From positions 1 through 47,486 of the forward strand of contig JAJOJN010000095.1 in the NCBI GenBank assembly GCA_021208565.1: DNA of 47,486 nt, written 5' to 3'. This stretch comes from Nitrincola sp. GTDB lineage: Bacteria; Pseudomonadota; Gammaproteobacteria; Pseudomonadales; Balneatricaceae. This document shows positions 1-12,255 of the stretch, one piece after another (within the stretch, counting starts at the first letter, position 1; each line of letters begins with the position of its first letter). Below the pieces are notes generated by a model, which did no database searches, had not been told where the DNA came from, and was given only the letters and a program-made list of their open reading frames with translations. The position numbers and the translations under genes are program-made.

Positions 1-556
1 CTGAAGTCAGGCGTTGATACTAGGCCTTGAGTAAATTATGACGCTCTTCAGCAGGGGATGGGTTGCAGATAGATCCTTGCCAGTAGGTCAGGAAAATTGC
101 GCTGGCGCCTTGCTGGTAAAACCAATCAATGTCTTGCTTGCGACACAAGAAGATCCCGCGCAGTATCATGCCAATGACCCGTTCTGGATGGCTTTCAGCA
201 TAGGCTAACGCGAGGGTTGACCCCCAAGACCCGCCAAACAACAGCCAGTTTTCAATCTGGAGAAATTCACGGATTTGCTCCATATCACTCACTAAATGCT
301 GAGTGGTGTTGTTTTCTAGTGAGGCATGAGGTGTAGAGCGTCCACAGCCGCGTTGATCAAAAAGAATGATGCGATAGAGTTCTGGATTGAAAAAGCAACG
401 ATGTGCTGGTGAGGTTCCACCGCCGGGGCCGCCATGAATGAAAATGACCGGAATACCTGCTGGATTACCGCTTTCTTCAACATAGAGGCGATGCGTTGAG
501 TCAACGTCTAGCCAATGTTCAGCGTAGCAAGCGATGTCTGGGTAAAGCGTGCGCAT
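1..556 (-). CDS. pip: Proline iminopeptidase, 3' part outside window, in-frame TAG
   Basis: Alpha/beta-hydrolase that removes N-terminal proline from peptides in the cytoplasm. The start ATG is at 556-554. The oxyanion motif HGGPGG is at residues 41-46, DQRGCGRS at about 67-74, and the nucleophile Ser110 lies in GGSWGS; all are typical of the S33 prolyl aminopeptidase family. An in-frame TAG at 22-20 ends the frame after 178 residues, but the next codons to the window edge still read YQRLTS, which matches the family pattern AYxxRLTS. The TAG therefore sits where a conserved Tyr codon (TAT/TAC) is expected. Either a point mutation or a base-call error explains it. The remaining C-terminal part, including the catalytic Asp and His, is outside the window. 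It lies downstream of typA on the same strand, separated by a terminator. Family call is firm; intactness is unknown. Confidence 0.88.
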
Positions 557-599
557 GAGTCACTCCGATCAATAGCATGATAAAACGCCATGATACAAA

Positions 600-624
600 A
601 AAAGGCAGCGCGAGGCTGCCTTTT
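600..624 (-). terminator. Rho-independent terminator after typA
   Basis: A 10-bp stem (AAAAGGCAGC / GCTGCCTTTT) with a 5-nt loop lies 15 bases past the typA stop. Read on the minus strand it is followed by a run of T. It should end typA transcription, so pip would need read-through or its own promoter. Confidence 0.8.
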
Positions 625-638
625 CGAGTAAATCATTT

Positions 639-2448
639 TTACTTCTTGTTGCGCTTACGCTCGTTTTCTTTGAGCAGCTTTTTACGAATACGGATGTGGT
701 TGGGTGTAACTTCAACCAGTTCGTCGTCTTCAATAAAGTCTAGCGCTTGCTCTAAGGAGAAACGAATAGGCGGTGTCAGAACGATGTTTTCATCGGTACC
801 TGACGCGCGGATATTGGTCAGCTGTTTGCCTTTGGTTGGGTTAACCACTAGGTCATTTGAACGGCTGTGAATACCGATAACCATGCCTTCATACACGTCA
901 ATATTGGGTGGGATGAAGAGACGGCCACGTTCTTGTAGATTGAACAGCGCAAAGCCAAGGACTTTACCGTTAACCATGGAAACAAGTACGCCGTTATTGC
1001 GCTCACCCATATCACCGTCTTTCACTCGACCATAGTGATCGAATACGGATGTCATGATGCCCGTACCTGAGGTCATGGTCATGAATTGGCTACGGAAGCC
1101 GATCAAGCCGCGTGAAGGGATCATAAAGGTGACACGTACACGGCCTTTACCATCCACTTCCATATTGGTCATGTCGCCCTTACGACGACCGAGCTCTTCG
1201 ATAACCGAACCTTGGTGCTGCTCCTCAACATCGAGCATGACCAGTTCATACGGCTCGCGAATTTCGCCATCAATCTCTTTTTGGATAACTTCAGGACGTG
1301 AAACACCTAGCTCAAAACCTTCACGACGCATGGATTCGATCAGAACAGATAGGTGAAGCTCACCACGACCGGAGACTTTAAATTTCTCAGGGGTTTCACC
1401 TGGCTCAACGCGCAGCGCCACGTTATGAATCAATTCACGCTCTAAGCGCTCCTTGATATTACGGCTAGTGACAAACTTACCATCTTGACCTGCAAAGGGT
1501 GAATCGTTGACTTGGAAAGTCATCGATACGGTAGGTTCGTCAACTGACAAAGCGGGTAAGGCTTCAACACAATTAGGGTCACAAATAGTGTCGGAGATAT
1601 TCAGCTGATCAAGACCTGTTACGCAGACAATATCGCCCGCTTCAGCCTCTTCAACTTCGACACGTTCTAAGCCATGGTAGCCCATCACCTGAAGGATACG
1701 GCCTGAGCGTAAACCGGCATGACTATCAATCACTTTTACAGGCGTGTTGGTTTTTTAGACGGCCACGACTGATACGGCCAACACCGATAACACCGACATA
1801 ACTGTTGTAATCAAGTGCAGAGATCTGGAGCTGTAAAGGACCTTCAGGATCAACTCTAGGTGGGTGAACATGCTTAACAATAGCTTCGAACAATGGCGTC
1901 ATATCTTCCGCCATCTCTTCGTGATCAAGACCCGCAATACCGTTTAACGCTGAGGCATAGACAACTGGGAAATCTAACTGTTCATCCGTCGCTCCCAGAT
2001 TATCGAATAGATCAAAAACTTGATCCATTACCCAATCTGGACGAGCACCAGGTCGGTCAATTTTGTTGATAACAACTATAGGGTGCAGACCTTGGGCGAA
2101 AGCTTTTTGGGTAACGAAGCGTGTCTGAGGCATTGGGCCATCGACGGCATCAACCAGTAGCAATACAGAGTCAACCATCGAGAGTACACGTTCAACTTCT
2201 CCACCGAAGTCAGCGTGCCCAGGAGTGTCAACGATGTTGATACGGTAATCATTCCATTTAATAGCGGTGTTCTTCGCTAGGATGGTAATGCCGCGTTCAC
2301 GTTCTTGGTCATTAGAGTCCATGATACGTTCTGCGCTTTCGTCACGACGAGTCAGTGTACCAGACTGTTGTAAAAGTTTATCAACCAGGGTGGTTTTACC
2401 ATGGTCAACGTGTGCAATGATGGCGATATTTCTCAGGTTTTCGATCAC
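639..2448 (-). CDS. typA: Ribosome-binding GTPase TypA/BipA (one-base frameshift)
   Basis: Translational GTPase that binds the 70S ribosome and helps 50S assembly and stress or cold adaptation. Start ATG at 2448. The G1 motif AHVDHGKTT is at residues 12-20, DTPGHAD at 74-80 and NKID at 128-131. An EF-Tu domain II, an EF-G-like domain III/V and the BipA-specific C-terminal domain follow. Two reading frames make up the gene: 2448-1726 carries the GTPase domain, and the rest runs in another frame to the stop at 639. The break is the A6 run (T6 on the plus strand, 1751-1756). Removing one A joins GRLK to TNTPVKVID without a gap and restores about 602 residues, the normal family length. It is divergent from glnA. 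I treat the break as a sequence error. Confidence 0.95.
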
Positions 2449-2481
2449 AAGAGTGTTCCAAGTTTCTTTGTAAAGTCGCGC

Positions 2482-2487
2482 ATTATA
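2482..2487 (-). promoter_or_regulatory. Possible typA -10 element
   Basis: A perfect TATAAT on the minus strand lies about 35 bases upstream of the typA ATG. I could not find a good -35 hexamer at 16-18 bp spacing, so this is a weak sigma-70 promoter candidate. Confidence 0.35.
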
Positions 2488-2545
2488 CGTGACTAAGGCG
2501 CAACAATCGATGAAAGTTTGTTCATTAATTACTCACTTAAAATAA

Positions 2546-2562
2546 TGCACTGCAATAGCGCA
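2546..2562 (+). promoter_or_regulatory. Upstream NtrC-binding palindrome of glnA
   Basis: TGCAC-N7-GCGCA matches the NtrC enhancer pattern TGCAC-N7-GTGCA with one mismatch. It lies about 220 bases upstream of the predicted glnA transcription start. Confidence 0.55.
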
Positions 2563-2658
2563 AGAAAATTAAATTTGGCGTAGGATAGACCAAGGGCTGC
2601 ACAGAAAAAGCTCTCAATTTAAATGAATGCCTCATTAGGGGGCGAAATTAAAAATTGA

Positions 2659-2675
2659 TGCACTATAATAGTGCG
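2659..2675 (+). promoter_or_regulatory. Proximal NtrC-binding palindrome of glnA
   Basis: TGCAC-N7-GTGCG fits the NtrC enhancer consensus except for the last base. It lies close to position -100 relative to the sigma-54 start, which is the usual place for an NtrC enhancer. Confidence 0.75.
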
Positions 2676-2739
2676 AATTACTGGAAATTAACCTGTTGTT
2701 CGTTGTGAAGTGGGCTGTATTCATGCGGCTTTATAACTC

Positions 2740-2756
2740 TGGCACGGGTATTGCTT
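2740..2756 (+). promoter_or_regulatory. Sigma-54 (-24/-12) promoter of glnA
   Basis: TGGCACG-N4-TTGCTT is an exact match to the RpoN consensus, with the invariant GG and GC separated by 10 bases. The predicted transcription start is near 2766, about 80 bases before the glnA ATG. With the two upstream NtrC palindromes it forms a complete nitrogen-regulated promoter. Confidence 0.9.
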
Positions 2757-2844
2757 TGTAATATGGCAAGCAGTCGTGTCGGTTTGCAGTCCGGCAGATC
2801 CGGCTTAGAGTCATTCATTTTATGAAAATTTGTAGGAGCGTCCT

Positions 2845-4251
2845 ATGTCAGAGCGTACTCTGAATCTTATTAAAGAAAACAATGTGAAGTGGGTTGATAT
2901 GCGTTTCACCGACTTCAAAGGTAAAGAGCAGCATGTAACCATCCCTGTCTCTGATATGGGTGATTCGTTCTTTGAAGAAGGCAAAATGTTCGATGGTTCT
3001 TCCATCGCGGGTTGGAAAGGTATTAATGAATCAGACATGATTCTGATGCCAGATGATTCCGCTACAGTCATGGATCCTTTCACTGAAGCGCCAACTGTGA
3101 TTGTACGTTGTAACATCGTTGAGCCTGCAACAGGTCAGGGTTATGATCGTGATCCACGCTCAGTTGCATTGCGTGCTGAACAATACCTAGCGTCAACCGG
3201 TATTGCTGATAGCGCAATGTTAGGCCCAGAGCCTGAATTCTTCGTCTTCGACGAAGTTAACTGGCATGCTGATATCGGTGGTTGTGGTTACACCATCAGC
3301 TCTGAAGAAGCATCTTGGGCTTCTAATCATAAGATTGAAGGTGGTAACACCGGTCACCGTCCACGCGTTAAAGGCGGTTACTTCCCTGTTCCTCCAATCG
3401 ACTCTCTGCATGATCTTCGTGCTGCTATGTGTGATGCGATGGAAGCAATGGGCTTGACCATTGAAGTTCACCACCACGAAGTCGCAACAGCGGGTCAATG
3501 TGAAATCGGTGTTCGTGGTAACACTCTGGTTAAGAAAGCAGACGAAGTTCAGATTCTGAAATACTGCGTTCATAACGTTGCGCATGCCTATGGCAAAACA
3601 GCGACCTTTATGCCTAAGCCTCTAGTGGGCGATAACGGCTCGGGTATGCACGTTCACTTGTCTATGTCTAAAGATGGTAAAAACATCTTTGCGGGTGACG
3701 GATACGGCGGTCTAAGTGAATACGCACTTTACTACATCGGTGGTATTGTTAAGCACGCTAAAGCATTGAATGCGCTATGTAACCCATCTACTAACTCTTA
3801 CAAGCGTTTGGTTCCTGGTTTCGAAGCGCCTGTTATGTTGGCATACTCTGCACGTAACCGTTCAGCGTCTTTGCGTATCCCTTACACTACGACACCGAAA
3901 GCACGTCGTGTTGAGGCTCGCTTCCCAGATCCAGCGGCGAACCCTTACCTCTGTTTCGCTGCACTGCTGATGGCGGGTATCGATGGTATCCAGAACAAGA
4001 TTCACCCTGGTGATCCTGCGGATAAAGATCTATACGATCTGCCGCCAGAAGAAGCGAAGATGATCCCAACCGTTTGCTCTAGCTTGACTGAAGCGTTGGA
4101 TTCATTAGAAGCAGATCATGAGTTCCTCACTAAAGGTGGCGTGTTCTCAAAAGATATGTTGGATGCTTACATCAAGCTCAAGCGTGCTGAAGTTGAGCGC
4201 GTCAACATGACAACTCACCCAGTTGAGTTTGATCTCTACTACTCTGTCTAA
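2845..4251 (+). CDS. glnA: Glutamine synthetase type I
   Basis: Makes glutamine from glutamate, ammonia and ATP; it is the main entry of ammonia at low nitrogen. At 468 residues it is the standard GSI-beta length. The ATG at 2845 has AGGAG six bases upstream. The latch signature [13 protein letters not shown] is near residue 50, the ATP-binding [14 protein letters not shown] segment near 260, and the adenylylation loop KDLYDLP (Tyr near 398) shows that GlnE-type covalent control is likely. It is transcribed from the sigma-54 promoter at 2740-2756. A strong terminator follows, so ntrBC probably get part of their expression by read-through and part from their own region. The sequence is intact. 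Confidence 0.98.
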   Translation: MSERTLNLIKENNVKWVDMRFTDFKGKEQHVTIPVSDMGDSFFEEGKMFDGSSIAGWKGINESDMILMPDDSATVMDPFTEAPTVIVRCNIVEPATGQGYDRDPRSVALRAEQYLASTGIADSAMLGPEPEFFVFDEVNWHADIGGCGYTISSEEASWASNHKIEGGNTGHRPRVKGGYFPVPPIDSLHDLRAAMCDAMEAMGLTIEVHHHEVATAGQCEIGVRGNTLVKKADEVQILKYCVHNVAHAYGKTATFMPKPLVGDNGSGMHVHLSMSKDGKNIFAGDGYGGLSEYALYYIGGIVKHAKALNALCNPSTNSYKRLVPGFEAPVMLAYSARNRSASLRIPYTTTPKARRVEARFPDPAANPYLCFAALLMAGIDGIQNKIHPGDPADKDLYDLPPEEAKMIPTVCSSLTEALDSLEADHEFLTKGGVFSKDMLDAYIKLKRAEVERVNMTTHPVEFDLYYSV

Positions 4252-4264
4252 TTGACCGAATGAT

Positions 4265-4294
4265 AAAAAAACCTCCGCAAGGGGGTTTTTTTTT
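4265..4294 (+). terminator. Rho-independent terminator after glnA
   Basis: Stem ACCTCC / GGGGGT (one G-T pair), extended by A-T pairs from the flanking A run and T run, with a 4-nt loop and nine T at the 3' side. It starts 13 bases after the glnA stop and should limit read-through into ntrB. Confidence 0.85.
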
Positions 4295-4402
4295 ACATCA
4301 AGATCTCATATGTCAGATGTTTTAATCGAGTAATGTCTAACCTTAAAGGGTGAACTCTTTGCCTAATTTAGAGACATAAAAGGTGCCCATCTATTGTTCA
4401 GA

Positions 4403-4419
4403 TGCACTACAATGGTGCA
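4403..4419 (+). promoter_or_regulatory. Perfect NtrC palindrome upstream of ntrB
   Basis: TGCAC-N7-GTGCA matches the NtrC consensus at every fixed position. It lies 126 bases before the ntrB ATG and after the glnA terminator. In enteric bacteria NtrC represses the glnL (ntrB) promoter from such a site, and the same autoregulation is inferred here. I could not assign a confident -35/-10 pair. Confidence 0.75.
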
Positions 4420-4544
4420 TTCATGCAGGGCAAGACCTATGATCAATGACTTAACGCACCGAATTTTCTGCACTTATTTGGATCAGCGGGTCGAAATTAA
4501 GTGGCATCGTTCTTGCTAATCAATAGCAAGAGGAGAAATTTTAA

Positions 4545-5618
4545 ATGCCGTCAAAATCCATTCATCAACAGCTACTCGATAATTTAACGACTTCTGTGAT
4601 TCTTTTAGATCAGCAGCTATTTATTCGTTATATGAATCCTGCGGCTGAAATGTTGCTGCAGGCTTCACTTCGGCGCTTGCAGGGCAAGGCGATTCAAGAC
4701 TGGCTGATGTTTAGTGATGAAGATCTGGTTTTGCTTAGAGAAGCATTAAAAACCATGCACCCTTATAGCAAAAGGGAAGCACGTTTGATGAATGCTATGG
4801 GGCAGGAGTCCTTGATTGATTACAGCGTGAATGTCAGCCCATCCTTAGGGTTGATGTTGGAAATTCAAGCGCGAGACCGTTTGATGCGTATCGAGCGTGA
4901 AGAAGAGTTACTGACACGCCATGCCACTGCGCGATCTTTGGTTAGAGGGCTCGCACATGAGATTAAAAATCCTTTGGGAGGGATTCGAGGAGCCGCGCAG
5001 TTACTCGAACGTGAGCTACCCGATGAAGAACTTCATGATTACACTCGAGTGATCATAGAAGAAGCTGATCGACTAAGAAACTTAGTCGATCGCTTGTTAG
5101 GACCACATAAATTACCCAAATTGGAAAGCGTCAATGTGCACGCTATCTTAGAGCGTGTATGTAGTTTGGTCAGGGCTGAGTCGGCCGAGCGTATCCAATT
5201 AGTTCGAGATTACGACCCGAGTATTCCAGAGTTTTCCGGTGATAAAGAGCAGTTGATTCAAGCGATCCTGAATATTGTCCGTAATGCGATGCAAGCCATG
5301 CACGAATCAGCGACAGAACAACCGAGTATCACCATACGAACACGTGCCTTGCGTCAAATGACATTGGGAACCGAGCGCCACCGGTTAGTCTGTTCCATTG
5401 AAATCATTGATAACGGCCCAGGAATACCTGAAGAACTTCTTTCCTCTATTTTTTATCCGATGGTGACAGGACGTGCTGAGGGTTCAGGCTTAGGTCTTTC
5501 GATAGCGCAATCCATTATTAATCGTCATCAAGGTTTGATTGAGTGTACAACTGAACCGGGTAACACTCGCTTCCAACTACTTATTCCACTGGAGCAACAT
5601 CATGAAAACAAACGGTAA
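4545..5618 (+). CDS. glnL: Nitrogen regulation sensor kinase NtrB
   Basis: Cytoplasmic histidine kinase/phosphatase of NtrC, controlled by PII (GlnB). It has 357 residues and no membrane segments. A PAS domain occupies about 8-110. The HisKA motif HEIKNPLGG has the phosphorylated His138. The HATPase domain has NIVRNAMQAM (N box), DNGPGI and GSGLGLSI. An AGGAG lies upstream of the ATG at 4545. Its end overlaps the start of ntrC by 17 bases, which implies translational coupling. Order and overlap match the classical glnALG operon. Confidence 0.95.
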   Translation: MPSKSIHQQLLDNLTTSVILLDQQLFIRYMNPAAEMLLQASLRRLQGKAIQDWLMFSDEDLVLLREALKTMHPYSKREARLMNAMGQESLIDYSVNVSPSLGLMLEIQARDRLMRIEREEELLTRHATARSLVRGLAHEIKNPLGGIRGAAQLLERELPDEELHDYTRVIIEEADRLRNLVDRLLGPHKLPKLESVNVHAILERVCSLVRAESAERIQLVRDYDPSIPEFSGDKEQLIQAILNIVRNAMQAMHESATEQPSITIRTRALRQMTLGTERHRLVCSIEIIDNGPGIPEELLSSIFYPMVTGRAEGSGLGLSIAQSIINRHQGLIECTTEPGNTRFQLLIPLEQHHENKR

Positions 5619-7028
5619 TGTCTGGGTAGTGGATGATGACCGATCGATACGTTGGGTGCTGGACAAGGCGCTGACCTCTGCCGGTCTAAAAGCTACGTTA
5701 TTTGAAGGAGCTGATCCGCTCTTAAATAAATTATCGCAAGAGCAGCCAGACGCTATCATCAGTGATATTCGGATGCCTGGGATGGATGGCTTGCAAATGT
5801 TGGAGCGCATTCATCAAGATCATCCTACATTGCCTATTATTATTATGACGGCTCATTCTGATCTGGATAGTGCTGTAGCTTCCTATCGCGGTGGCGCTTT
5901 TGAATATCTACCCAAGCCATTTGATGTCGATGATGCGGTCGCTTTAGTATCCAGAGCTGTAGTGCATGCTCATGAACAGCGAGAACAAACACCGCAAGTC
6001 ATCGAAACAGATACTGCCGAGATCATTGGCGAAGCACCTGCCATGCAGGAGGTTTTTCGTGCCATTGGGCGTCTGTCTCAATCCAATATTACCGTCTTGA
6101 TTAATGGTGATTCAGGAACGGGTAAAGAGCTTGTGGCTCATGCGCTTCATCGTCATAGTCCTCGTGCGGCGCAGTCATTTATTCCGTTGAATATGGCAGC
6201 GATTCCTAAAGACCTCATCGAATCAGAATTATTTGGACACGAAAAGGGTGCTTTTACGGGCGCAGCGGCTGCTCGGCGCGGACGTTTTGAGCAGGCGGAT
6301 GGAGGTACGCTTTTCCTAGATGAAATTGGCGATATGCCTGCGGATACGCAAACGCGCTTGCTGCGTGTGTTAGCTGATGGTGAGTTCTATCGTGTTGGTG
6401 GCCATACACCGGTCAAAGTGGATGTGCGTATCATTGCCGCCACCCACCAAAACCTAGAAAATCTTGTGCGTGAAGGTCGTTTTCGTGAAGACCTTTTCCA
6501 TCGATTGAATGTGATTCGAATTCATATTCCACGTCTATCACAACGTCGAGAGGATATTCCTCGTCTAGCTCGCTATTTTCTGGCTCGTTCAGCGGAAGAG
6601 TTGAATGTTGAACCTAAAACACTTCGACCCGAAACAGAAGAGTTTATCTGTGATCTTCCTTGGCCGGGTAATGTACGACAACTCGAAAATACCTGTCGCT
6701 GGCTCACGGTGATGGCGTCAGGGCGAGAGGTGTTGATTTCAGATTTGCCACCTGAGTTGTTGGACCGACCTGAGACCAGTCATTTAGTTGACGGTAGCTG
6801 GGATCAACTCTTGCGCAGTTGGGCTGATCAGCAGTTATCCAGAGGTCGAAAAGGGATTTTGAATGAAGCTTTACCCACCTTTGAGCATGCCATGATCGAT
6901 GTTGCCCTTAAACATACAGCGGCAGAAAACGAGATGCAGCTGAGTTGCTTGGATGGGGTCGTAATACCTTAACACGCAAGATCAAAGAGTTGGGTATGGA
7001 AACCACTGACGATGATGATGACAGTTAA
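5602..7028 (+). CDS. glnG: Nitrogen regulator NtrC (one-base deletion near 3' end)
   Basis: Sigma-54 activator of nitrogen-starvation genes. The chosen ATG at 5602 has GGAG seven bases upstream; the frame is open further upstream, but that part overlaps ntrB and is not conserved. The receiver has Asp55 in ISDIRMPGMDG. The AAA+ domain has Walker A GDSGTGKE (169-176) and the sigma-54 loop GAFTGA (216-221). In the raw frame the protein ends at 6972 without its DNA-binding part. Adding one base at GCGGC (6919-6923) restores a Fis-type helix-turn-helix: RDAAELLGWGRNTLTRKIKE, then an acidic tail, ending at TAA 7026-7028, about 475 residues. It ends tail-to-tail with the cytochrome gene, with a 4-base overlap. 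Confidence 0.93.
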
Positions 7029-7379
7029 TCCTGCGGTTGAGGATCTAACTGTTGTTCGCGAATTTGACGACGCATCGCAACAGCATATTCCGCAACTGTA
7101 AAGGCTTGTTCATCGGTCAGGCCGGGAAAGGTTCCCATGGGGTGTCCCAGTTGAGCACCGTGCTTAACGATTAGCACCACATCATGGACCTGGAGTTGGC
7201 TGACTCCTGGGGGTAGGTTTTGTAATTGAGCGCCTAAGCCTCGATAGGTATGGCATTCCTGACAATAATAGGCATAGAGTTGATCACCCCGTGTCATATT
7301 TTTAGGATTAGGTTCGCGATCACAACCCGTGAGTAAAGCGATAAAAAAAAATTAAGCTCATTAACGAGAGTAGTTTCAT
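7025..7379 (-). CDS. Small c-type cytochrome lipoprotein (frameshifted leader)
   Basis: Periplasmic, probably membrane-anchored, monoheme cytochrome. The visible domain has the heme motif CQECH (C39, C42, H43 in the reconstruction) and a likely Met ligand in GHPMGTFPGL, followed by the final helix EQAFTVAEYAVAMRR. The apparent start in this frame at 7297 lacks a signal peptide. An ATG at 7379 reads into the same frame if one base is removed from the nine-base A run at 7343-7351 (T run on the coding strand). The result is MKLLSLMSLIFFIALLTGC, a lipoprotein signal peptide with lipobox LTGC (Cys19), and a total of 117 residues. Its role in respiration is not determinable; electron shuttle is the generic guess. 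It lies 4 bases after holA and is probably cotranscribed with it. Confidence 0.8.
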
Positions 7380-7383
7380 GATC

Positions 7384-8419
7384 TTATCCTTGGATACTGC
7401 TGGGTAAAATAGAAACACCGGCCAACTTCAAGGTGATTTCACGAATCATCAACCAAGGGCTTTCTGATCGCATCCCTTTAATGGCTTGATCCGCTACCGC
7501 CGCTGTTTGAAGCATAGACTCTAGCGCCGAGGCTGGCAAAAGCTGGCTTGCTTTACGAACTAAAGCTTTGCGTTTACCCCAAATACGTTCCTTTTGGCAC
7601 AGACTATCATAGGATTGCCCCTGCTGAAGTGCTAACTGAACGTTATAAAGGGTTCTAATTTCACGCGTTAAAGCCCAGAGTACCACGGGTGCTTCCAAAC
7701 CTTCGTGAATTAGCGCTGTCAGAATTTTTTCACAGCGTTCAGGTTGATGAGAAAGTGCTGCATCGGTTAGGGCAAAAACATCGTAACGTGAACTATCCGA
7801 GACAGAAGCGATGACCTGCTCAGCAGAGATATGCTCATTAGGGTGCAAAAGTTGTAACTTAGCTAACTCTTGCTGCGCCGCTAACAAATTCCCTTCGATT
7901 CGCTCAGCAAGAAGGTGCAGTGCATCTTGATCGAGATTTAAACCTAGGCTCTGTGCTCTTTGGTTGAGCCATTGTGGTAGTTGATGGGTCTCTGGAGTGA
8001 AAACTTCTACTAGGATTCCTTGATTCTCAATTTGTTTGAACCAATTCGCTTTTTTTTGAAGCCCCATCCAGTTTGTCGAAGATGAGTAACAAGGCAGTAT
8101 CAGGTGAAGGGTCATTCAACCATTTTAGCAGCACTTGACTGTCATTTTTGTTGAGTTTGTGACTTCCACAGCGTATTTCTAGCAGTTTTTTATCCGCAAA
8201 CAATGATAGCGCATTGGTGCTGAGAATAACGCTTTCCCAGCTAAAATGGCCATCCACATGATGTAGATCCCGCTCAGTATAGCCCTGCTCACGAAGCCAG
8301 CGACGTACACTGTCACTGGCTTCTTGTGCTTGTAAAGGTTCGTCCCCTAACACTAAAAAAATGTTAGGGCCTTGATGTCGCTGCAACACAGCCGAAAGCT
8401 GGTCGCTTCTTGCTTTCAC
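7384..8419 (-). CDS. holA: DNA polymerase III delta subunit (one-base frameshift)
   Basis: Subunit of the DnaX clamp loader that opens the beta clamp. The start is GTG at 8419, overlapping the lptE stop (GTGA). The N-terminal part carries LVLGDEPLQAQEA and FADKKLLEIR; the C-terminal part carries the helical collar domain (LWALTREIRTLYN). The two halves are in different frames. The break is the eight-base A run on the coding strand (8050-8057); removing one A joins DGASKK to ANWFKQIE and gives 344 residues, the usual length. As holA is essential, the break is most likely a sequencing error. Gene order leuS-lptE-holA is the standard gammaproteobacterial arrangement. Confidence 0.95.
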
Positions 8420-8934
8420 GGCGCTTGGATCCTGATGTACTGGCGCATAATCTGTTGCGATAGATCCTGGCGAATTTGCTGTCGCAAAATAGGCTCTTGA
8501 GACTCACTGGCCGTGATATTCGAACTATCAACATTGTAGGAGCGTTCAGACATCAAAGAGCGAGGCGTGAGTATGAGCTGGTCATCAAGATCTGTCACCT
8601 GAAAGGTGACTTCACCACGAATTTCATATTCTGATGGCCGCGCACTGCTATCTAAAGATAACGTACGTCGTGTCATACTCTCTTCAAGAATCTCGATGCG
8701 GAAGGGCGCTTGGCTATCAACCGTTACGCCATTTGCTTGTAGCGCTTGTTGAAGGGTTCTGACCATCTCTGAGTTTGGGTTTTCAGTGACTATTGCAACT
8801 CTCGTTAGGCTGCTTGGAATGTCATAAAGTCCTCGCAGCTTGAAACCACAGCCACTCGCCACTAACAGGAAACAGATCAACAGAGCGGTAACGCCCTGAG
8901 ATCTGAAATTGGATCGCTTAACTAAAAGGGTCAT
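8416..8934 (-). CDS. lptE: LPS-assembly lipoprotein LptE
   Basis: Outer-membrane lipoprotein that plugs LptD and helps insert lipopolysaccharide. I prefer the ATG at 8934 because AGGAG lies about 8 bases upstream; a TTG at 8952 is also in frame but would overlap leuS. From 8934 the protein has 172 residues, with signal sequence and lipobox VASGC (Cys29), then the GFKLRG start that is typical of LptE. The C-terminal half carries the conserved LRQQIRQDLSQQIMRQ helix. It starts just after leuS, so it is translationally coupled to it. Confidence 0.95.
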   Translation of the reverse strand: MTLLVKRSNFRSQGVTALLICFLLVASGCGFKLRGLYDIPSSLTRVAIVTENPNSEMVRTLQQALQANGVTVDSQAPFRIEILEESMTRRTLSLDSSARPSEYEIRGEVTFQVTDLDDQLILTPRSLMSERSYNVDSSNITASESQEPILRQQIRQDLSQQIMRQYIRIQAP

Positions 8935-8944
8935 CAACTGTCTC

Positions 8945-11587
<2,643 letters not shown>

Positions 11588-11700
11588 TCAGATACCCAGT
11601 TAAAATTGGAAAAGTGACTAAATGCGGCATAGCATACAATATATATAAGCTCGCAAACAGGGCTTAGTCGTATCACCTTTGGGTGATTAAGGAGTCAGTG

Positions 11701-12255
11701 ATGAACGATACAAATAAAAAACCGGTGCAGCACTCAGAAATAGCTCCAGACGCCTATGATCGTATCTTGGATCGCTTGCGTCGAAGTTTGGATGAGGCGG
11801 GTGAAAGTACTTGGGAATCCTTACAGTCACGTATCCAAGAAGTGATTGAGCTAGAGATGGCTGCAGAGGAGATGACACGAGATGAAATGGATCTTCTCAG
11901 TGCCTACATCGAACGAGACCTAAAACAAATAGGTTATTATGCGCATGAAACAGGTGAGGGTATTGCCGCTTGGTTAAACTTCGATCTAAATGCTCTCGAA
12001 AATGCGGTCATGAATCGAATCTGGGATTTGGCAGATAAAACACGTGTTCAGCATGAGTTACTTAGAGAGCAATTAACCCATGATGAGCAACAGTATCTCG
12101 CGGGTGAAATCACCCTGCCAGGCCGCTTGGTCTGCGTGAACTGTGGAGAGCAACAGTTATTGATTCGTAGTGGCGCAATAGAGCCTTGTTCAGCCTGTCA
12201 CGGTGTTATTTTTGAAAGAATGCCGCGTCCTTGGCCAGAGGGTGAAGCCGAGTAA
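11701..12255 (+). CDS. YbeL-like zinc-ribbon protein (DUF1451)
   Basis: The ATG at 11701 follows AAGGAGTCAGTG; an upstream in-frame GTG at 11683 lies before this Shine-Dalgarno and is less likely. The 184-residue protein is acidic and helical for the first 130 residues, then has a single zinc ribbon CVNC...CSAC. Family members (E. coli YbeL) sit next to leuS, as here. Function unknown. A possible -10 (TACAAT, about 11633) and a 6-bp hairpin (11672-11687) just before the Shine-Dalgarno are visible but weak. The last 66 bases overlap the 3' end of lnt on the other strand. Confidence 0.85.
   Translation: MNDTNKKPVQHSEIAPDAYDRILDRLRRSLDEAGESTWESLQSRIQEVIELEMAAEEMTRDEMDLLSAYIERDLKQIGYYAHETGEGIAAWLNFDLNALENAVMNRIWDLADKTRVQHELLREQLTHDEQQYLAGEITLPGRLVCVNCGEQQLLIRSGAIEPCSACHGVIFERMPRPWPEGEAE

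Noticed and set aside
1748-1757. Programmed -1 frameshift in typA
   Set aside because: The coding strand reads CTA AAA AAC, a slippery heptamer, but the conserved continuation needs a +1 (or -2) shift, so -1 slipping does not restore the protein.
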